A DNA stretch of 64,000 nucleotides from Candidatus Paracaedibacter acanthamoebae. Its GTDB lineage: Bacteria > Pseudomonadota > Alphaproteobacteria > Paracaedibacterales > Paracaedibacteraceae. Of this stretch, positions 1 to 9,580 are shown in pieces. Each line of letters begins with the position of its first letter. Position 1 is the first letter of the stretch. The stretch covers positions 1,507,001-1,571,000 of the forward strand of contig NZ_CP008941.1 in the NCBI RefSeq assembly GCF_000742835.1, given 5' to 3'. Under the pieces are notes generated by a model. That model ran no database searches. It was not told the origin of the DNA and saw nothing but the letters and a program-made list of their open reading frames with translations. The position numbers were made by a program, and so were the translations under genes.

Positions 1-866
1 TGCTTTGGTATCGTCACGCTCCACCCCTCTTTCATGTTGGTACATATACCCTAAATTGTTTTGAGCGTATGGATCACCTTGGTTTGCAGCTTTTGTATAC
101 CATTCCACTGCTTTGGTACCGTCATGCTCTACTCCTAACCCATGGTGGTACATATGACCTAAATTATAGTACATATGCCCTAAACGGTGTTGAGCGGTTG
201 CATGTCCTTGGCTTGCAGCCTTGGTATACCATTCCACTGCTTTAGTATCGTCACGCTCTACCCCTAACCCATGTTCGTACATATGGCCTAAACGGTGTTG
301 AGCGGCTGCATGTCCTTGGCTTGCAGCCTTTATATACCATTCCACTGCTTTGGTACCGTCATGCTCTACCCCTAACCCATGTTGGTACATATGACCTAAA
401 TTATAGTACATATGCCCTAAACGGGTTTGAGCGTATGGATTACCTTGGTTTGCAGCCTTTGTATACCATTCCATTGCTGTGGTATAATCATGCTTAACTC
501 CTAACCCATTTTGATACATATATCCTAAATTGTATTGAGCAGTGACCTCTCCTTGATTTGCAGCTTTTGTATACCATTCCACTGCGTTGATATCGTCACG
601 CTCTACCCCTAACCCATGTTGGTACATATGACCTAAATTGTTTTGAGCGGATGGATTACCTTGGTTTGCAGCCTTTGTATACAATTTGACTGCTTTATCA
701 TAATCACGCTCCACCCCTCTTTCATGTTGGTACATATACCCTAAATTGTTTTGAGCGGATGGATTACCTTGGTTTGCAGCTTTTGTATACCATTCCACTG
801 CGTTGATATCGTCACGCTCTACCCCTAACCCATGTTGGTACATATGACCTAAATTGTTTTGAGCGT
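1..866 (-). pseudogene. Downstream part of a frameshifted Sel1-repeat gene, runs off the left edge
   Basis: On the minus strand this stretch reads as about eight more 36-residue Sel1 repeats without a stop, in the frame next to that of the upstream 580-codon frame (849-2591). The two join where a repeat unit reads GAGCGTTGGATTACC instead of GAGCGGTTGGATTACC, as in the unit near 1281-1295, so one G is missing near 866. The original gene was therefore at least about 865 codons long and continues beyond position 1. Two repeats carry an 8-residue internal duplication (LGHMYYNLGHMY, near 150-180 and 390-420). Either the gene is truly inactivated or this is a sequencing error in a repeat tract; the sequence cannot decide. 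Confidence 0.75.
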
Positions 867-2039
867 TGGATTACCTTGGTTTGCAGCCTTTGTATACAAT
901 TTGACTGCTTTATCATAATCACGCTCCACCCCTCTTTCATGTTGGTACATATACCCTAAATTGTTTTGAGCAGTGGCCTCTCCTTGATTTGCAGCTTTTG
1001 TATACCATTCCACTGCTGTGGTATAATCATGCTTAACTCCTAACCCATTTTGATACATATATCCTAAATTGTATTGAGCAGTGGCCTCTCCTTGATTTGC
1101 AGCTTTTGTATACCATTCCACTGCTGTGGTATAATCATGCTTAACTCCTAACCCATTTTGATACATATATCCTAAATTGTTTTGAGCGTATGGATTACCT
1201 TGATTTGCAGCTTGGGTATACCATTTGACTACTTTATCATAATCACGCTCTACCCCTAACCCATGTTGGTACATATGACCTAAATTGTTTTGAGCGGTTG
1301 GATTACCTTGGTTTGCAGCTTTTGTATACCATTCCACTGCGTTGATATCGTCACGCTCTACCCCTAACCCATGTTGGTACATATGACCTAAATTGTTTTG
1401 AGCGGATGGATTACCTTGGTTTGCAGCCTTTGTATACAATTTGACTGCTTTATCATAATCACGCTCCACCCCTCTTTCATGTTGGTACATATACCCTAAA
1501 TTGTTTTGAGCGGATGGATTACCTTGGTTTGCAGCTTTTGTATACCATTTCATTGCTTTGTTAAGGTCACGCTCTACCCCTAACCCATCTTGGTACATAT
1601 GCCCTAAACTGTTTTGAGCGTATGGATCACCTTGGTTTGCAGCCTTTGTAAACCATTCCACTGCTTTATCATAATCACGCTCCACCCCTCTTTCATGTTG
1701 GTACATATACCCTAAATTGTTTTGAGCGTATGGATTCCCTTGATTTGCAGCCTTTGTATACAATTTGACTGCTTTATCATAATCACGCTCCACCCCTCTT
1801 TCATGTTGGTACATATACCCTAAAGTGTTTTGAGCAGTAGCATCTCCTTGATTTGCAGCCTTTGTAAACCATTCCACTGCTTTGGTATCGTCACGCTCTA
1901 CCCCTAACCCATGTTCGTACATATATCCTAAATTGTTTTGAGCGTATGGATTCCCTTGATTTGCAGCTTGGGTATACCATTTGACTGCCTTGATATCGTC
2001 ACGTCCCACCCCTAACCCATGGTGGTACATGTACCCTAA
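1..2039 (-). repeat. Tandem 108-bp Sel1-coding repeat array
   Basis: Roughly nineteen 108-bp units (36 codons each) lie head to tail and encode Sel1 repeats. Several units are almost identical over their whole length, for example those ending in the KAVKLYTKAANQGNP and NAVEWYTKAANQGNP blocks, which recur in alternating order. This points to recent duplication or gene conversion within the array. The array continues past the left edge. Confidence 0.85.
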
Positions 2040-2591
2040 ATTGTTCTGAGCTAGTGCTCTTCCAGCTTTAGCTCCGCCCTTTACACTGCTAACAATTTCT
2101 ACAAATGCAAAAGACTTTTTTTCTTTATCTGCTAAACTTAGGAAGAGAAAGAGAGATCTATCATCTTGCTGAACCTTTTCTCTTATCCCCGTCCAACTAA
2201 GAGGTTTAACAAGGTGTTTCATTAAGGGGGTTACATATATTGTTAAGCAGCGTATGATAATTTCTTCTTGAGCATGTGTATCATTATTATTAGCAAGTTC
2301 AGCTAATTCTTTGATATTCATTAAGGTGTATTTAGCGAGTATGGCTCTTACAGCTTCATCTTGCTGGTCCTCTTGCTTTTCTTTGTCTTTAAATTCCTCT
2401 AAAGACAGTGCTTCTACTTGCAGGCGGGAGGGAGCTTCAAAATCAGTTAAAATTTTAGAAGGTACAAACCCCAGTAGAGTTTCAGAAGCGTATGCGGGTA
2501 AAAGGCTGACAATAATCCCTAAGACTATGACAAGACTAAGAAAGGGAGTGTCCGCTTTGGTAGGGCCGCAATCATTGAAATGTTCTAGCAT
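849..2591 (-). CDS. Secreted Sel1-repeat protein, C-terminus cut short by a frameshift
   Basis: The 580-codon frame starts with a signal-peptide-like segment (hydrophobic stretch at about residues 17-35, ending PAYA-SE), then about 145 residues of unique helical sequence. From about residue 185 there are eleven tandem 36-residue Sel1 (SLR) repeats of the pattern AQNNLGYMYQHGLGVERD...A..WYTKAANQG. Sel1 repeats form helical solenoids that mediate protein-protein contacts; in intracellular bacteria many act as exported host-interaction proteins, which is inference here. The last nine residues (GNPTLKTI and stop) are out of frame because of a one-base deletion near 866; the repeats continue in the next frame to the window edge. 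Repeat units are nearly identical at DNA level, suggesting recent expansion. Confidence 0.85.
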   Translation of the reverse strand: MLEHFNDCGPTKADTPFLSLVIVLGIIVSLLPAYASETLLGFVPSKILTDFEAPSRLQVEALSLEEFKDKEKQEDQQDEAVRAILAKYTLMNIKELAELANNNDTHAQEEIIIRCLTIYVTPLMKHLVKPLSWTGIREKVQQDDRSLFLFLSLADKEKKSFAFVEIVSSVKGGAKAGRALAQNNLGYMYHHGLGVGRDDIKAVKWYTQAANQGNPYAQNNLGYMYEHGLGVERDDTKAVEWFTKAANQGDATAQNTLGYMYQHERGVERDYDKAVKLYTKAANQGNPYAQNNLGYMYQHERGVERDYDKAVEWFTKAANQGDPYAQNSLGHMYQDGLGVERDLNKAMKWYTKAANQGNPSAQNNLGYMYQHERGVERDYDKAVKLYTKAANQGNPSAQNNLGHMYQHGLGVERDDINAVEWYTKAANQGNPTAQNNLGHMYQHGLGVERDYDKVVKWYTQAANQGNPYAQNNLGYMYQNGLGVKHDYTTAVEWYTKAANQGEATAQYNLGYMYQNGLGVKHDYTTAVEWYTKAANQGEATAQNNLGYMYQHERGVERDYDKAVKLYTKAANQGNPTLKTI

Positions 2592-2818
2592 GCTTTAATA
2601 CTCCATATTATTTTTCACTATTCTCAAGCCATGTTAAAACTTAAAAAACTTTAAAACTCAGTAGACCAACTTATGTTCCCTAAATATTGAGGGGGATAAA
2701 TTGTTAAGTTAGTAGGCATCCTTTCTGAGGTGTACCGTTACTTTTTTTATAACCCTCTACCCCTAAGGTATCTATTTCCTTTGGTCGATCAGACAATACA
2801 AGAGAAACACCTAAATTA

Positions 2819-5473
2819 TTAGTCTGTCAGGTAGCCATGTCTCATCAGAATATATTCAAAGAAAGCAGGTTTGTAAGGATTTGGCGAGTTATGAGGATCA
2901 AAGAAGTCATTTTCTTCAAACTCTTCAAATGCCTGGCTTAGCTTTGGGAGACAGAACAGATCCTGGCGCGCAAATTCAATGAGTGCTTCGGTAGGTATTT
3001 CTTTTTTTTGAAGGGAAGCATTCATAATCAGCTCGGTTAAAGCTTTTACTGTCAAGGGCGGGACTTCGGTATATAGAGAAGAACTATCAGAATTGCTGAA
3101 ATGCAATGTTCCTCCTTTAAAAAAGCGCTTAATCACCTTTGAAGGAGAATATTTGGTATCTTCCCCCTCTCCCCATGTTGGGTACGTCGGATGGTTAAAG
3201 ATTTGAGGTAACCCTAATGGTAAGCGGACTCTTTCTTCGAGAAGTCGCCCAGCCTCGGTTGCTTCTTCATGGGCACCGGGAAGGGGGTTGCGATGTAACT
3301 GGAGGAAATGTCGTTTATAATTAGTAATGACCTTACTAATATGGAATCCTAAAGGTCTTCCTCTTGTCCCTTCAAAGGTGAGGCTCCAAAGTTTCTCCTG
3401 TAAAAATTCGGAAAATCCATCGGCACACCTCTCATTATTCTGCAAGAAAAGCGCTGCCGCAGTACCCTGGCGATACTGTAGGTTCCTCTCATCAGCATCT
3501 ATGGCTTCTGGTGCGTCACCGTGGACGACTTCCACGGTTCCTTCCTCCAGCGGCTCCCCCTGCCCTTCTTGTTGGATTATCCTGTTATAAACCCGTAAGA
3601 ATATCCTTCTTAAGGCTTCTTGATTATCATGGAGGAGTTTGTCCTCAAACAGGGAAGGCAACTGTGAGGCGAGGTCTTCAGTATAAGCCGGATGGGATGG
3701 ATTATAAGCTCTTTCCAGATCTTGTTGGATTTGTCTGAAGGCTTCTAAGCTAATTTCTTCATCTGAGATATCGTCAAAATTCATGTCGAGATAGGCTTTG
3801 AGGTAGGGATCTTGGAGAATAAGCATATGGTTGAGCCGACGCCCCTCCTGAGGAAGCTCTTGAAGATACTTAGTCAGAGCTCCCATAGCTTGTTGAAAAT
3901 CCTCACTTAAAGAATAAAGGGGTGCCCCTTCATATATGATTTCATAATCTTGTCCTAGCTCTGCTCTAATCCAAGCTGCAGTCATCCCGCTGAATCTTCC
4001 TACTTCTTCTAGGATATCGATGGGAGCGTCTGGTTGTTGCCTTAAGAGCACCAGCTTGGCAGACGTATTGGCATGTTCGTGCAGTTCCGCTTCTTCGTAT
4101 AAGCTAATTGCTTGTCGCAAATCTTGCTCTACACCTCTTCCCCTTTCGTAGAGAGAGGCAAGATTAAAGAGCGCCTCAAAGCACTCTTTAGCCACAGCGT
4201 CCTCATAATATTTTTTAGCTTCCATATAGTATTTTTTAGCTTCCTGCTCAGCTCCAGCGTCTTTTTCAGCCTGAGCCAGTAGCTCACACATTCTCCCTGC
4301 ATTATATAAAGCGCTAACCTTACCTCGTACAGCCGCCTTATGATAGCTTTTGCGAGCTTCCTCCAGATCTTGCGTTACGCCGACCCCTTTAGCATAAAAA
4401 TCGCCCACTTTAGCAAGAGCACCTTGATCATCGTGCATAGCGGCTTTATTGTACCACTTAAAAGCTTGAGTCAAGTCCTGAACTACATATTGGCCAAACT
4501 CGTGCATGCGGCCAAGCATGACCATTGCATCTAATTGGTGCTTGCCAATAGCAGCCTCTTTGAACCATTTATAGGCTTCCCTATAATCTTTAGGGACACC
4601 TAACCCATTATAATAATGCCGACCTAATTCATAGGCGGCCTGGGGATGGCCCTTTTCAGCAGCTTTCTCATAATAGAGTATAGCTTGAGCAAGGTCTATA
4701 TTATGTGAAACTGCCTCAGGCGGACCTTTGGCCCAGGCTTTGGCAAGACAATACTGGGCCCCGGGATCATCCGAATAGTTTGCTACTATACGGCGAAAGT
4801 TAAATTTTGCCATAGGAAGGAAATGTCCTTGACCATCTTGAGCATCTTCATAATGCCGCTCTGCTCGACCCCGATCAGGACTGATGAGACCATAACCATT
4901 CTCACACATCCAACCCAAGTTGTTCATCGCTTCTCTTACCCCTTCATTAGCGGCTTGCTTATAAAACTCATAAGCAATTTCAGGATTATCGCCATAGATT
5001 TCATGCAAATAGCCCAAGGCAAAGGCATTTATGGGAGAAGGAGAAAGAAATGACAGCGTTGGACTAAAATAAGCAATATCTCTGGGACCATAGTCCCGCA
5101 AATCTAAAATAGAAGTCCCTGTTTGAATACGGTGAATACGTCCAGGTGCTTGTAAGAGAGATAAATTTGGAAGACGTAAGCCCTCTATTCCCTGAGCACC
5201 GCTTAAGTCAGCACCATAAAGGTTTGCCCCCTCTAATTTGGCACCTTTTAAATTAGCTCCTCTTAAATTAGCCCCCCTGAGATCAGCGCCTTCAAGATCT
5301 GCCCCTTCTAAATTACTGCTCGGGAGATTCCAGCCATTGAGTTTACATCCTTTAAGGTTGCCATAAGGACAATGATGTGTCTCCCTTAACTTGTCCAGAT
5401 CACTAGCGTATATAAAGCTGGTAAGAAAGTAAGAGGCTAAGAGATATCTTGTTAATTGTATTTTGTATTTCAT
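2819..5473 (-). CDS. Secreted pentapeptide-repeat/Sel1-repeat fusion protein
   Basis: 884 residues. A signal peptide is visible (residues 1-23, ending FIYAS). Residues about 45-105 are pentapeptide repeats of the A(D/N)LxG type ([16 protein letters not shown] and on), which fold as a right-handed beta helix. From about 150 to 500 come seven or eight diverged Sel1 repeats ([20 protein letters not shown] is one). The remaining 380 residues are acidic, helical and not recognised. It is the second of several minus-strand genes for exported Sel1 proteins but is far more diverged than the first, so it is not a recent copy. Function is unknown; the two repeat classes suggest a scaffold. The ATG at 5473 is followed directly by the signal peptide. 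Confidence 0.8.
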   Translation of the reverse strand: MKYKIQLTRYLLASYFLTSFIYASDLDKLRETHHCPYGNLKGCKLNGWNLPSSNLEGADLEGADLRGANLRGANLKGAKLEGANLYGADLSGAQGIEGLRLPNLSLLQAPGRIHRIQTGTSILDLRDYGPRDIAYFSPTLSFLSPSPINAFALGYLHEIYGDNPEIAYEFYKQAANEGVREAMNNLGWMCENGYGLISPDRGRAERHYEDAQDGQGHFLPMAKFNFRRIVANYSDDPGAQYCLAKAWAKGPPEAVSHNIDLAQAILYYEKAAEKGHPQAAYELGRHYYNGLGVPKDYREAYKWFKEAAIGKHQLDAMVMLGRMHEFGQYVVQDLTQAFKWYNKAAMHDDQGALAKVGDFYAKGVGVTQDLEEARKSYHKAAVRGKVSALYNAGRMCELLAQAEKDAGAEQEAKKYYMEAKKYYEDAVAKECFEALFNLASLYERGRGVEQDLRQAISLYEEAELHEHANTSAKLVLLRQQPDAPIDILEEVGRFSGMTAAWIRAELGQDYEIIYEGAPLYSLSEDFQQAMGALTKYLQELPQEGRRLNHMLILQDPYLKAYLDMNFDDISDEEISLEAFRQIQQDLERAYNPSHPAYTEDLASQLPSLFEDKLLHDNQEALRRIFLRVYNRIIQQEGQGEPLEEGTVEVVHGDAPEAIDADERNLQYRQGTAAALFLQNNERCADGFSEFLQEKLWSLTFEGTRGRPLGFHISKVITNYKRHFLQLHRNPLPGAHEEATEAGRLLEERVRLPLGLPQIFNHPTYPTWGEGEDTKYSPSKVIKRFFKGGTLHFSNSDSSSLYTEVPPLTVKALTELIMNASLQKKEIPTEALIEFARQDLFCLPKLSQAFEEFEENDFFDPHNSPNPYKPAFFEYILMRHGYLTD

Positions 5474-5522
5474 GGTTCGACCTTTCCATTATATATATTT
5501 TTTTATTCCATAAAAGTTGTGC

Positions 5523-7478
5523 CTAATAAGAGCGCCTTATATCCAAGGAGAGATAATGCGCACTTTGAATGAACAATTCCTCTTCTGGTTCCTCTCCCGA
5601 CCAGTCAGGAATTCCGCGAAAATAATTTTCCTCTACTAAAGAGACATCAGAGCCAAAAGTTGCCTTAAGAGGCTCTGATGTATTCTTAATGGAAGAAAAA
5701 ACTTCGTTTACTCTTTTTCCTTCATCTAGGAAATTTTGATACTGTGTACTAATATTGGGATAGCAGTCTGCAAACAACTCCCATAGTGTTGGCGGAATTT
5801 TCTTTTCCCTTACAAAGGCTTTCATTTTATACAGCAAAGCGCTAATAGTCTGGGGCACTGATACTTTAAACGATAAGAAAGGTAGCCTTAACTCCCTCCA
5901 TAATTCTGATAAGTATCGTTCAGAAAGAAGTCCATCTTTATCTCGCCGCCCATGTATCTTATGTCTAGCGTACCAAAGCAAGATATCTTTTAAGTGTTGA
6001 TAGCGAGCCGCTTGAATCTGCAGAGTCTCTAACCATTCACGTATTAACTGTTTAGGATCTACATTATTAATCAAGTTAAGGGTTGAGGGACTAACGGCTT
6101 CGTGCATAGCCGGAAAAGTTAATAAGACAGATTTTAGAACCCCCTCGCCAAATTTTCCTAAAGGCGATGTTATTACGTGATCGTTATCAATGCTGACCCA
6201 ACCCCACTTCCTTCCTTCCACAGAAGTGACAATAAAATTATCAGCCTTACCATCCTCAGGACAGGTCAACAGCGCTCCCAGAACTTGGCGGGAGAAATGT
6301 TCACCATCTAACTCCAGAGTATTATTTTCTTCAAGAACTTCCTTACCTGTTGGTCCAGCAATTCCTTGGGAAGCTTGTAAGAAGAACGGCCCCTCATAGT
6401 GATTCTCTTCCTTCCTTTCAAACTGCACGGCATCTAGAAGCAGGAGTCCTGAAGTTGGTATTTCAATCCCTAGCTTGTTATAAAGGCTAAAAAGCATATA
6501 TTCTCGTGAAGGGTTAATACGAGAGAAGCCATCACTTTTAAAATAAACGGTTTTAGATTCAGGATAAGCTCTAGATACGGGAGTATGATCCTTGGAGGGC
6601 AAAAAAGTGACACGATGAGTGCCATTGGGGCTAAGGTGCTCAGCTTCCCTCCGATTCTTATTATAGCCAAGAATATACCGTGCTCGAGCCTGGGATATAC
6701 GATAAAAAGGTTCTGGTAAGCATTCGCCCATCAATAAGGCTTTCGGCTCAAGCATTTCGTCGGAAGATTCTATAGGGGCTAGGCACGCTGTATGAATATC
6801 TATCAGGAAATCCTCATATAATGCAGCAACTTTGTCCATGAGAATAGGTCCTTCCAGATACTGTGGAAAAAGCTGAGCAAGAAGCCCCTTGAAGGAATGG
6901 ATTTCCTTTTTTATAGTGTCAAGCTCAGATGATATACTTTCTGGAAAAAGGAAGATATCGTTGAGTTTTAGATACCCTTCGCATCCCTCTTTGTTAATGA
7001 GACGTTCGGGCTCAATAAGTTTTGACCAGAGATTATCCCATTTGTTACGAAATTCAGTGTCTGCTTCCAGATACTTTTTCAGCACTTTTTGTAAACTATA
7101 ACGGGCATTCAAACGGGGGTCCGGTTGAGCTCCAGTCAATTCTATGATCTGTTGTATGAGATCAGCACGGCTTATATCTTGTTCTATCTTTTTAGGGGTA
7201 GTCTTGAGCAGTTCTTGGGAAGTTCCATTAGCGGACTCTTTAGATTGATTGCATCCCTTAGAAAAGCTTGAGCTATTGCAGTTTATTTGCTTTCCCCCTT
7301 CATTCTCATAAAAGTGCTGACACAGTATATCCATGAGAATATACCTTTGTTCGGTTATGGCCTTACTTTCTTCTCCCAACTCCATTGCATTTAAGGAAGA
7401 GCTCAAAAATAAAAATAAAGCCCATAAACCCCGAATTTTTTGTCGTTTAGCAATCAGACCTCTGTCAAAAAATGTCAT
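5523..7478 (-). CDS. Exported protein with a kinase-like core, family not recognised
   Basis: 651 residues. The N-terminus has a hydrophobic stretch ending SSSLNA-MEL, a likely signal peptide. The central part has the order of elements of protein, lipid or HipA-like kinases: a beta-strand lysine (KTVYFKSDG, about residue 331), a helix with glutamates (REYMLFSLYNKLG), a hinge-like segment (GPFFLQASQG), a catalytic-loop-like motif (CPEDGKADNFIV, about 427-438) and a metal-binding-like WVSIDNDHV about 13 residues later. D-x-K-x-D-N followed by I-D-x-D is what suggests a phosphotransferase; this is inference, and no family is assigned. The rest is helical. It lies 49 bp from the pentapeptide/Sel1 gene on the same strand. 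Confidence 0.7.
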   Translation of the reverse strand: MTFFDRGLIAKRQKIRGLWALFLFLSSSLNAMELGEESKAITEQRYILMDILCQHFYENEGGKQINCNSSSFSKGCNQSKESANGTSQELLKTTPKKIEQDISRADLIQQIIELTGAQPDPRLNARYSLQKVLKKYLEADTEFRNKWDNLWSKLIEPERLINKEGCEGYLKLNDIFLFPESISSELDTIKKEIHSFKGLLAQLFPQYLEGPILMDKVAALYEDFLIDIHTACLAPIESSDEMLEPKALLMGECLPEPFYRISQARARYILGYNKNRREAEHLSPNGTHRVTFLPSKDHTPVSRAYPESKTVYFKSDGFSRINPSREYMLFSLYNKLGIEIPTSGLLLLDAVQFERKEENHYEGPFFLQASQGIAGPTGKEVLEENNTLELDGEHFSRQVLGALLTCPEDGKADNFIVTSVEGRKWGWVSIDNDHVITSPLGKFGEGVLKSVLLTFPAMHEAVSPSTLNLINNVDPKQLIREWLETLQIQAARYQHLKDILLWYARHKIHGRRDKDGLLSERYLSELWRELRLPFLSFKVSVPQTISALLYKMKAFVREKKIPPTLWELFADCYPNISTQYQNFLDEGKRVNEVFSSIKNTSEPLKATFGSDVSLVEENYFRGIPDWSGEEPEEELFIQSAHYLSLDIRRSY

Positions 7479-7606
7479 TTTCTATTCTTCTCCGATTTTT
7501 AATTCATCTTTAACTTTAAAAAGGGCGCCTAGATATAGGAAATCAGGATAGTAAGATCTCGTTACTGCTTTGGTCAGGTATTCGAATCTTTCTATGAAAT
7601 AAAGTT

Positions 7607-9580
7607 TCACTCCGTCCTTAATTTAGAGTGGAGTAATCCCCCGCCTGTCTTTTCATCCTCCCTGTTATCGTGATCCTGCTGCATCTCCTCAAGCATACCT
7701 TTAGCTCCTGCGTGACCATTTTTGGCAGCTTCTTGGAAGTGTTTTGTTGCTTCGTCATTACCCTCATCATGGTAAATTATTCCAAGCATAAATTGGGCGT
7801 CTGCGTTACCTTTTTTTGCCGCTTGCCAAAACTGCTCCTTCGCTGCCGCCAAATCCTTGTTCTTACCGTCGTCATAATAAGTCATTCCAAGCATGAATCG
7901 AGCATCTAGACTACCTAATTCGGCAGCTTGCCTAAACCAGCTTATAGCGCTGTCCATCTCCTGGTTCTTATAGGCTATTGCTCCTAGCATGCATAGAGCT
8001 TCAAGATGCTCTTGTTTGGCCACTTCTTGAATTAACTCTATAGGTAAGTCTCGGTACAGTACCTTCCCCATGTTAAATTGTGCCTCTGAATCGCCATTTC
8101 GAGCCGCAGGTAACCATTTACTTACCTCTTCATATCCTTCCATCTCCCAATGAGGCGGCATTATGATATTAACTCTAGGGGACAAGTCATTCTCTTCTTC
8201 GAGAGAGTGAGGTAATATCTCAGCATCAGTGGGGCCATCAGAATAGCTTAATTGTTCAACTGCCGGATTGCTGAAAGTTCTAGCTTCAGTAGAATGTACC
8301 GCTGAATCTGAATTGGGTTTTTCTTGTGAATCAAAATTAGCTTTCTTCTCTAGGGCAATACGAAGCCCCTCTTGTAATGCTCGCTGGGATTCCCCTACCC
8401 GGCAAACCCCTTCTGTGAGCAAGATAGTCGGGCCAGGCGTCTCTCCTATCTCAGAAGTGCCCTGGATTTTCCCTAAGGGAGACAGCTCATCTTTATTCTT
8501 TTGGACGGCTGCTCTCTCTTGCATGTCTACGGGAACGAGATCGTTCCCTATGCTTTCCCAAATATCTAATTCTCTCATCTTATTCACTTTTAAATCTAGA
8601 GTAAGTTCTGCGTCAAAGATATGTAGGTCAGTTGTTGTATCTATTTCATGAGTTTCCTCAGTTTGATCCAAGAAAGATGGCTTACTTCCATTTTCTTGCG
8701 AGCACCCCCTCTTTTGCATCTCTTCGTAAATTGGTGGGTTCTTTGAATACCCCCTAGTAGCCAACCGACTCGACTTACTCTCTTCCTCTGAATCAGAACG
8801 AAACTCTCCTTTTAAATTCAGATTAGTATCTTCATGTAAAGCTTGATTATGTTCCTTTTCTAACTCTAGCTTGTCCTCCGTTACGTGGTCATAATCTTTG
8901 CCGTGAAGGAGGTTTGAGCCAGTTGTCTTACGTATTTCATGAGCAGTCTGGATTTGCCTCAAGGAAGATAATTCATCTTCGTCTTTTTGAGGGCCTTCTT
9001 TAACGTATAAATCTTTGGGCGCTAGTTCGTTATATATGCTGTCTATAATATATGCCTCCCCAATTCTATCTCCTTCCTCTGAATCAGAGCAAAACTCCCA
9101 TGCGGAATAAAAGTTTTGCCTTTCTAGTCTATCTAGATGAGGTTCTTTTTCTAAATTCCGTTGGGACTGGGCTATAGAGCACCTTCCATTGGGGATATGG
9201 GGGCCAGGCACATTACCTGCTTCATAGGTATCCTGGAGGTCCCCTAAGGGCAAGCCTCCCTTTTTATTTTTTTGCTCGTCTTCGCTCCTGGACCATTCTT
9301 GATTGATTAGGTCGTTACATAGTTTTTCCATAAGCTCAATTCGTGTATGCTTTTCCTCTGAACCAGGGTGAAGCCCGCCTTGCAAGTCTTCGAAAACTGA
9401 TGGGGCCCATAAATAATCTGGTATATCAGCCGCCTGGCTAGACTTATCCTTTTCCATAGCCATTAACGAAGGGTAGGAGGAACTAATAAGTATTAGTTTA
9501 AGGATGAGCTCATAAAGCCTCTTTGAAAGAAGAAGATAATTAGTCTCTAAAAGTTTCATCATCTGACTCCGCATCTTCAT
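7607..9580 (-). CDS. Exported Sel1-repeat protein with a long acidic degenerate-repeat region
   Basis: 657 residues. Near the N-terminus a hydrophobic stretch (LILKLILISSSYPSLMA-MEK) looks like a signal peptide. Residues about 60-440 are acidic and low in structure, with a degenerate long repeat marked by KDEDELSSLRQIQ, KNKDELSPLGKIQ and KGGLPLGDLQ, each followed by EI..T.G. Residues about 480-640 hold four or five Sel1 repeats. The first codons overlap the end of the upstream proline-rich gene by 41 bp with the first ATG, or by 17-20 bp with the ATG codons at 9562 and 9559, so translation is probably coupled. Likely the last gene of a three-gene unit. Function unknown. Confidence 0.75.
   Translation of the reverse strand: MKMRSQMMKLLETNYLLLSKRLYELILKLILISSSYPSLMAMEKDKSSQAADIPDYLWAPSVFEDLQGGLHPGSEEKHTRIELMEKLCNDLINQEWSRSEDEQKNKKGGLPLGDLQDTYEAGNVPGPHIPNGRCSIAQSQRNLEKEPHLDRLERQNFYSAWEFCSDSEEGDRIGEAYIIDSIYNELAPKDLYVKEGPQKDEDELSSLRQIQTAHEIRKTTGSNLLHGKDYDHVTEDKLELEKEHNQALHEDTNLNLKGEFRSDSEEESKSSRLATRGYSKNPPIYEEMQKRGCSQENGSKPSFLDQTEETHEIDTTTDLHIFDAELTLDLKVNKMRELDIWESIGNDLVPVDMQERAAVQKNKDELSPLGKIQGTSEIGETPGPTILLTEGVCRVGESQRALQEGLRIALEKKANFDSQEKPNSDSAVHSTEARTFSNPAVEQLSYSDGPTDAEILPHSLEEENDLSPRVNIIMPPHWEMEGYEEVSKWLPAARNGDSEAQFNMGKVLYRDLPIELIQEVAKQEHLEALCMLGAIAYKNQEMDSAISWFRQAAELGSLDARFMLGMTYYDDGKNKDLAAAKEQFWQAAKKGNADAQFMLGIIYHDEGNDEATKHFQEAAKNGHAGAKGMLEEMQQDHDNREDEKTGGGLLHSKLRTE

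Noticed and set aside
1-2039. Regular 108-bp repeats that could suggest a CRISPR array
   Set aside because: The units have no unique spacers and read through as Sel1 protein repeats on the minus strand.
8268-8651. 127-codon plus-strand frame
   Set aside because: Antisense to the acidic region of the 657-residue Sel1 protein; no signal, domain or ribosome binding site.
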